A DNA stretch of 64,000 nt, from NCBI GenBank assembly GCA_035235625.1, contig CP141145.1, positions 1,302,001 through 1,366,000 of the forward strand, written 5' to 3'. Every line of letters begins with the position of its first letter. The stretch's first letter is position 1. The translations under genes were made by a program, and so were the position numbers. This DNA is from Saururus chinensis. Its lineage: Eukaryota > Streptophyta > Magnoliopsida > Piperales > Saururaceae. This document shows positions 57,995-64,000 of the stretch, one piece after another. The notes beneath the pieces were generated by a model, which ran no database searches, was not told the DNA's origin, and saw only the letters and a list, made by a program, of their open reading frames with translations.

Positions 57995-60900
57995 ATGGCA
58001 AGGTAAGATCCTATATCGTTGGTTGGTTAATTGAAGAATCGAATATTTTGTTTTGGTCTTTTATATGATTTGTTTCGAAATTTTATGATATGGTGTGATG
58101 AAATGCTTGGTAGATCTTAATGGAATTTAAATGGGCAATTTCGTAATAGGTTTGTAAATTGGATGTATGAACCGCTATAATTGGTTAATTTGATGTCGTA
58201 AGATTAGTTTGATTTAAATATTGATTATTTGAAGTAAGGTTGGGTATGTATAGCTTAAGGTGGAATGTGAATATGCAACTTTATGTGAGTTCGATTAATT
58301 ATTTAAGGCCTTGAATTGAAGGATGTGATCTGATTATAAAAGATGAAAAGTAATTCTCTGATGTGTTGTGAACATTCTAGGGGCTTATTATTGGGGTCCA
58401 CATGCTAGTAGTAAGGGTTTTAATTAGGCTATGGTTAATAAGGGCATTTAGGAAATTAGGTTAATTATGATATTATTGCTTTCTTTTAATTATGCTAATG
58501 GGCCTTAGGTGCTTGTTAGTGAGCCCACTTAGCTACTCTATTTAAATGTAAGGGCTACACCCTAATTGAGTTATGAAATGAATTATTATCTCTCTAATTA
58601 TCTCCCCTTTCTCTCGGCCTCTCCCTCCTATCTGGCAACCATGCCGCTCCCTCCCCCCTTTCTCGGCTTTCCTGTGCCGCTCCCTTCCCGTTACCGGTTA
58701 GCCAAGCCATTGTGGACAACCATCCACAACGTGATGATCTAAATTTTTTTAGTAGGCTAAGTAAGAAAAATATAGCCCATTAGTTTAGTTTGACCCATGC
58801 TCTATTATATGTGATATGATGAATACTAAGGGGGAGACCATATAAGGAAGTTTATATGCTTTAGACGAAGTTAACTGATAGGGCCTAACTGTTGACTGGT
58901 AGATTTTAGGTTAGTTTTTTTTTAAAGTACATTGTGTGGTCATTAGATTTGATATAGTTAGTTGTATATATACATGTAGATTAATAAGAGTGTATGTAAG
59001 TGATCTTGTCAAATGTAGCTTGTGTGTTTGGTGCTTAGTTTGCATGCATGGCTTTAACGGATTATCAAAGATGAAAAGTAATTCTCTGATGATCTAAATT
59101 TTTTTGGTAGGGTAAGTAAGAAAAATATAGCTCATTAGTTTAGTTTGACCCATGCTCTATTATATGTGATATAATGAATACTAAGGGGGAGAGCATATAA
59201 GCAAGTTTATTACTTTAGAAGTAGTTAACTGATAGGGCCTAATTCTTGACTAGTAGATTTTAGGTGGGTTTTTTTAAAAGTACATTATGTGGTCATTAGA
59301 TTTGATATAGTTAGGTATATATGTGGGTAGATTGATAAGAGAGTATGTAAGTGATCTTTTCAAACATAGCTTGTGTGTTTGGTGCTTAGTTTGCATTCAT
59401 GGCTTTGAAGGATTATAAAAGATAAAAAGTAATTCTCTGATGATCTAAAATTTGTTGGTAGGCTAAGTAAGAAAAAGATAGCTCATTAGTTGAGTTTGAC
59501 CCATGCTTTGTTATATGTGATATGATGAATTCCAAGGGGGAGACCATATAAGCAAGTTTATTTATTTGCTTTTGATAAAGTTAACTAATAGGGCCTAACT
59601 GTTGACTGGTAGATTTTAGGTGGGTATTTTTTTTTTCAAAGTATATTGTGTAGTAATTAGATTTGATATAGTTAGGTATCTATATGGGTAGATTAATAAG
59701 AGTGTATGTAAGTGATCTTATCAAACATAGCTTATGTGTTTGGTGCTTAGATTGCATGCATGGCTTTGAAAGATTATAAAAGATGAAAAATAATTCTCTA
59801 ATTATCTAAATTTTGTTTGTAGGCTAAGGAAGAAAAATCTAGCTCATTAGTTTAGTTTTACCCAAGCTCTGTTATATGTCGCATGATGAATACCAAGGGG
59901 GAGACAATATAAGGAAGTTTATATGCTTTAGACGAATTTACTTGATAGGGCCTAACTGTTGACTGGTCGATTTTTGGTGGGTTTTTTTTTCAAAGTACAT
60001 TATGTGGTCATTACATTTGATATTTTTAAGTATATATATGGGTTGATTAATAAGAGTCTATGCAAGTAATCTTGTCAAACGTAGCTTGTGTGTTTGGTGC
60101 TTAGCTTGCTTGCATGGCTTAGAGATAATAATATAAGGAAAGTAATGAACTGATCATTCTTGTTTTGCTGTTAGGATTAGTAAGAAGAATATAGCTCAGT
60201 AGTTTGACTCATGATTTAAAGAATGTGCTCTAAATTCTAGCAAGTAGGTTATTATATGCCCAATATATATGGTTATTACAAAGTTAACTGATAGGACCTA
60301 ACTATTGATTGGTAGATGTCAGGTTGTTCTTTTGGGCTAAATGTACATTGTGTGGTAAGTAGATTTGATTACATATGGGTAGATAAAGAAGAGTATATGT
60401 AAGTTATATTATCAAACTTATATTGTGTGTTTGGTGCTTAGTGTGCATTCATTTGATATACTACAAATTGTGTTTGTGTAATGGAAAATAAGTGATGGTT
60501 ACATAAATATTTTCCTATAGTTATGTGGTTTTGGAAGTTTACATGCCAAATTATGACCATGCCCTGCGTGTTTTGGAAAGTACAATGTCTGATCTGTATG
60601 AACACGTTGTGTGTGTTATGTATATTAGCATATATTTACTAGATGTTTATTATAAATTTTAACATATTTGCAAAATGAAATTGTTAAACATTGCAGGGTG
60701 AAGCTACCAAGTAATGCAAACATGAACTTTAAGACAGTTGAAGCGGATAAGGGTAGAGCCCATGAGGGTGACCTTCAATTGAAATCAACATATGCTTATA
60801 TAAGGAGGCTTCAAGACCATTTCAGTAAGCACAGATGCTAGGCAAAGTTGTTTGAAGGTTCATGTTTTGGCAAATACTTGCAGTTGGACATAGAGAAGTT

Positions 60901-63900
60901 CATGTTCCCCCTTGAAGCCTTGCACCACATAATTAAAATGCATCAGGGCGAATATATGTTTCAAGTGACGGAAGCCTATTCTATAAAGTTGTCTCTCACC
61001 GAATTTGCACAAGTAACTAGTCTGCGTATGATAGATGTGCTCCCACGCCTCCCAACAATGCCAAATGTGTTGAGAAACAACTCCCTACTTTATAGGGTGT
61101 TTGGCAAGGAGAAGCTGCACATAACAAAGGAGCAGATTTACCAGAAGATCATCATCATCAAAAGTGATGATGACACGATAAAGCTGGCCCGCATATTGGT
61201 TTTGGCTTCTTTCATTGTGGGTAGAGGGTGGGAGCATAGGTTGGACATGTATTTATTTTTATGGGCTGATGTTGTGGAGGAGTTTGATTCCTATCGTTGG
61301 AGTAACATTCCATATTGGGACACCCTCTATGGCTTGGAGGAATCAAGGAAGGCCCTAACCAAAACCACTTACATTGTGCACGGATTTGTACCGACACTTT
61401 TGGTACATTGTGGGGGTAGTTTGATTGATGATTTAATGTAATATGTTGCCTATGTGATGCACTAAAATAATGGTCAATTAAATGTTCTCACATTTAGAAT
61501 TGCAATCCTATTTTGTGTTAATTTATTATTTATTTGGGCTATTTATATTTTAAATAAATAAGTTGGACCTTAGTTGAGTTTACATGTCTAAACAGGCTTC
61601 AACATGATCCAACTGGAAGAGGAAGTGAAGCCCAACTACCTAAAGCTATTTAAAAGTCAAGAATGAGCTCCTAATGATCTAAACATGCATGGAATGGTTG
61701 AACATAACCTTGTGGACTCGTTGGATTTAAGATTTGCATCAAGAGGATTAAATTTAGGAAGAAGCTGATTTAGACAGATTTACACAACCTTAGTATTTTG
61801 ACTATATCTTTCTATGTATAATTCGGATTGATACAATTCGGATGGCATTGGAAAGATGACTTCCGTGGCTACAATTTCTATTGCAGGAAGAAATTCATAA
61901 TTCTGAATCTATATGGGTTAAATCCGGCATGCAAACGGATAGCTAGTAAACTAACCCGAGGCCAGCACATGAAGAATATTTTCATTGGTTGTGATTGATA
62001 CACATAAGGAAAGACAATGAGGCTGATTGGATAACTAAAGCAATATTCAAAGATACTTCTTTTCTAAATAAATTATTAATTTATTTAATTGATTTAGAAT
62101 CTAATCATTACCAAAGAAGCAACCAATTAGGCAATCAATCAGGATGAAATCTAGAGATATGATTAGACTTTCTACTTTGAAGCACCCCTTTTACTCCTAT
62201 AAATAGAGGGGTGGACATGATAGAGACATCATTTCCTCCTCTTTAGAGATCTCTTCCCCTATTTTCTTCTCTCATTTTGTATCTTTTGTTTTAGTTTTGT
62301 GTAATAGCTTTCTAAGCTCTAGGTTAAGGCTACAGATGCAACTTGTACTTGATGTTTAATGGCTATTTTGATTCAAGTAAGTTCTTTGTCATTTTAAATT
62401 GATGTTTCATATTTAAGGAGTTTATAATCTATATAATTATTTGATTCGGCATTGACGAAAGGCATGCCGAATGCTTATAATTCCCTGTGATTATATACTT
62501 AATGCTTTCAAGTAGTAAATAATCAATTACTCTTGTTCTATTTCAAAGTTTTTTAAGAAAGATAAATTTTTCGATTGAGATGAATTTATTTGATCTTAAT
62601 TGAGTTATCATTTGAGTCAAATATACATTAGAGATTTATTACAAGTGGATTTCCGATGTCTTAGCACTTTCTCTTTAATTGTCTCTTATTCTCTATTTTA
62701 CCTTCCTTCTCTGTTTTATTCTCTTCGTAATCGTTTTCTTTGTCACACAAGGCTTTCCCTGCGGATTGACCTTGTTTACTATAGTTGACAAGTAAAAAAA
62801 TAAATCCAAATTAGACTACTTCATAGTTTTGGTTTGGACATAACAACACCATGATAATATGATATATATTTAATGATTTGAATATGCAAGTTTGGGCTAT
62901 GGAAAGGATTCCACCACTCCGAGACTTGTGTGGCCGACGAGTACATGATGTTTTTCCATGATTGCTGAATTGGACTAACTATAAGAAACCCAATTATCAT
63001 GTACTCGACAAAGCTATTTTTTGGGGGGGAGAAAGTAATATATTTTCATTTGTCTTCTTACTGTGACTTCAAATTTTTGAACCACATATATGTTGACTTA
63101 TATTGAAATTATTTTGGCTTTTTGGCTGTGGTGTCCAGGCGCTTGGAGTTGACCCAAGCTGAGTCTGAGGATGATATTGTGCAATTAGCCAAAGGGTCGA
63201 AGAGTTTTCTTAAGGGGGACTGCAAGGGGCAATGAAATATGTAGATGTAGATACGGAGGAGGAGGCTCCTAGAGCTCCAGAAACAATAGTTTCTTTTGTT
63301 GATGAGGAACCGGGTGAGGGAAGTGGCCACCCAGATGCATCAATGGGACAAAGTATGCAGAGCTAACTTCAATGGATGAAGGACACATTAGGCAAGCTTA
63401 TTGGCACACTTGATCTCATTCAGCTTAAGGTGGATGCATTTGACCGTTTGGAGGTCAAGGTTAACAAATTGTCTCAAGATGTTTCAGTTTTGTTGTCAAG
63501 AAATGGGAAGTCAGTAGACCCATTTGAGGTTAGATACATTATAATGATGATTATGACATCTTACTAGTGTTAAGTTTTATTATTTTTGTAATTCCACAAT
63601 AATCTTACTAATATTTACAATAATTACATTTGACTAGGAAGGGATGGATAAGGGATGGATGCAGGATATGCATGTGTTGATGAAGATGAAGCCTAGCAAT
63701 ACCCCTTCAAAGAATCTTGCTAGCACGTTAGGGTATAAAATCTTTTGTTATATGAGGGACACGGATTTGTTGCCCATATGTTGTATAATTAAAATTGACA
63801 TGCTTCAGACTTTGCTATCTTAATTGTCCCATCTTGTATGTTCTTAATATTGTTATATTTTTATTTAAACTTCTACTAATACATTCATGTCTATGTAGGC

Positions 63901-64000
63901 AATTGTCGCACAGGAAGTTCACCCGGATGAGGGTGCAAATGCTATGGACATTGCGGAGGTAGGGGTTGACCTTGGAAATGATGCCCTAACAGTCGAAGAA
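57995..64000 (+). CDS. DUF1985-like multi-exon gene of copy C (3' end outside window; some damage)
   Basis: Exon 1 is ATGGCAAG (57995-58002) with donor GTAAGATC. Exon 2 is 60697-61402, ending at GTACAT. The two together are 714 nt, 238 codons, exactly 27 fewer than copy B. Exon 2 shows FPLEALHHIIKMHQG, 'VFGKEKLHITKEQ', LVLASFIVGRGWEH and 'EEFDSYRW', as in DUF1985. Exon 3 starts near 62890 (VWAMERIPPLRDLCGRR), but its acceptor reads CAA where copy B has CAG. Later blocks near 63139-63365 (acidic), 63364-63528 (coiled-coil-like, LDLIQLKVDAFDRLEVKV), 63639-63735 and 63899-64000 look like further exons. A TAG at 60838-60840 interrupts exon 2. Family knowledge predicts a ULP1-type C48 protease domain beyond the window. 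Confidence 0.68.
58364..58731 (+). mobile_element. Small solo LTR in copy C intron
   Basis: Begins TGTTGTGAACATTC and ends CATCCACAACG (last base G where A is expected), with TGATG duplicated at 58359-58363 and 58732-58736. Neighbouring array units lack it and read straight through CTCTGATGATCTAAA, which shows the empty site. A TATA-like CTATTTAAATG is at about 58538. 368 bp. Confidence 0.88.
58873..60440. repeat. Tandem array, about 345-360 bp unit, five copies (copy C intron)
   Basis: The anchor TGATAGGGCCTAACTGTTGA recurs near 58878, 59229 (variant), 59584, 59943 and 60288 (variant). Other shared words are TGTGTGTTTGGTGCTTAG, 'CATGGCTTTGAAGGATTAT', AAGTAATTCTCTGAT and GGGGGAGACCATATAA. 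Confidence 0.88.
61455..62848 (+). mobile_element. Solo LTR in the second intron of the copy C gene
   Basis: Begins TGATGCACTAAAATAATGG and ends ACATAACAACA. Flanks are CTATG (61450-61454) and CCATG (62849-62853), one mismatch. The empty site is seen in copy B at about 55095-55105. A TATA box CCTATAAATAGAGG lies at about 62196. The CCCTGCGGATTGACC block near its end resembles that of 34967-36400. Confidence 0.82.

Larger units (their letters stand above)
57242..64000 (+). mobile_element. TIR element copy C (MULE-like, DUF1985-type gene), runs off the window
   Basis: The left TIR at about 57242-57370 matches copies A and B. It is followed by a CT-rich leader with roughly 105-bp internal modules (57430-57950), the 8-nt ATG exon, a repeat-filled intron and a multi-exon gene. 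Solo LTRs are nested at 58364-58731 and 61455-62848. The right end and any transposase lie beyond 64000. Confidence 0.78.

Overview
This is a repeat-dense stretch of a flowering-plant nuclear genome. The evidence is the density of nested LTR retrotransposons, the two-gene Mutator-like element (MULE) with a plant mobile domain gene, and the DUF1985-type genes carried by another TIR element family. All of these are plant-specific arrangements. I see no convincing host gene, no tRNA or rRNA gene, and no basis for naming the species.

Layout, left to right. 1-730: minus-strand end of TIR element copy A. 731-1244, 5261-5427 and 9461-10450: older unassigned DNA, split by a Ty1/copia element (1250-5255, TSD GGAAG) and by a long minus-strand solo LTR (5433-9455). 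The solo LTR itself carries a Tourist-like MITE (8441-9196) with a large GGT-type trinucleotide array. 10.48-15.16 kb: a pair of long inverted repeats around two solo LTRs (11240-12545 and 12601-13851). 15.3-17.74 kb: a decayed MULE. 17747-24548: a young-looking MULE with a 9-bp TSD (TATAAAATA), inserted in the tail of the decayed one. 24.56-25.9 kb: unassigned. About 25.9-31.87 kb: a very long minus-strand LTR with a 1.56-kb solo LTR inside it. 31.87-37.17 kb: broken Ty3/gypsy chromovirus, whose 3' LTR holds another solo LTR. 37.41-39.22 kb: minus-strand LTR. 39.2-41.9 kb: three different tandem-repeat blocks. 41.94-51.03 kb: a second chromovirus with both LTRs, whose gag-side block lies on the opposite strand. 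51464-56890 and about 57242-64000 (running off the window): copies B and C of the same TIR family as copy A. Copy C holds two more solo LTRs.

How the parts work together. The MULE at 17747-24548 encodes a MURA-type transposase and, downstream on the same strand, a six-exon plant mobile domain (PMD) gene. Its terminal inverted repeats are built from arrays of perfect palindromes. Family A/B/C has terminal inverted repeats, a CT-rich subterminal leader, and an apparent 8-nucleotide first coding exon (ATG plus 5 nt, then GT). A long intron filled by a 330-360 bp tandem array follows, and then a DUF1985-like exon. The rest of the gene in copy C, expected to include a ULP1-type protease, leaves the window at its right edge.

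The most useful observations are the palindrome-built TIRs, the shared 8-nt start exon with its satellite-filled intron, an exact 81-bp in-frame duplication in copy B, and the MITE with the runaway trinucleotide array. Splice sites and family assignments are read by eye and have not been tested by search.
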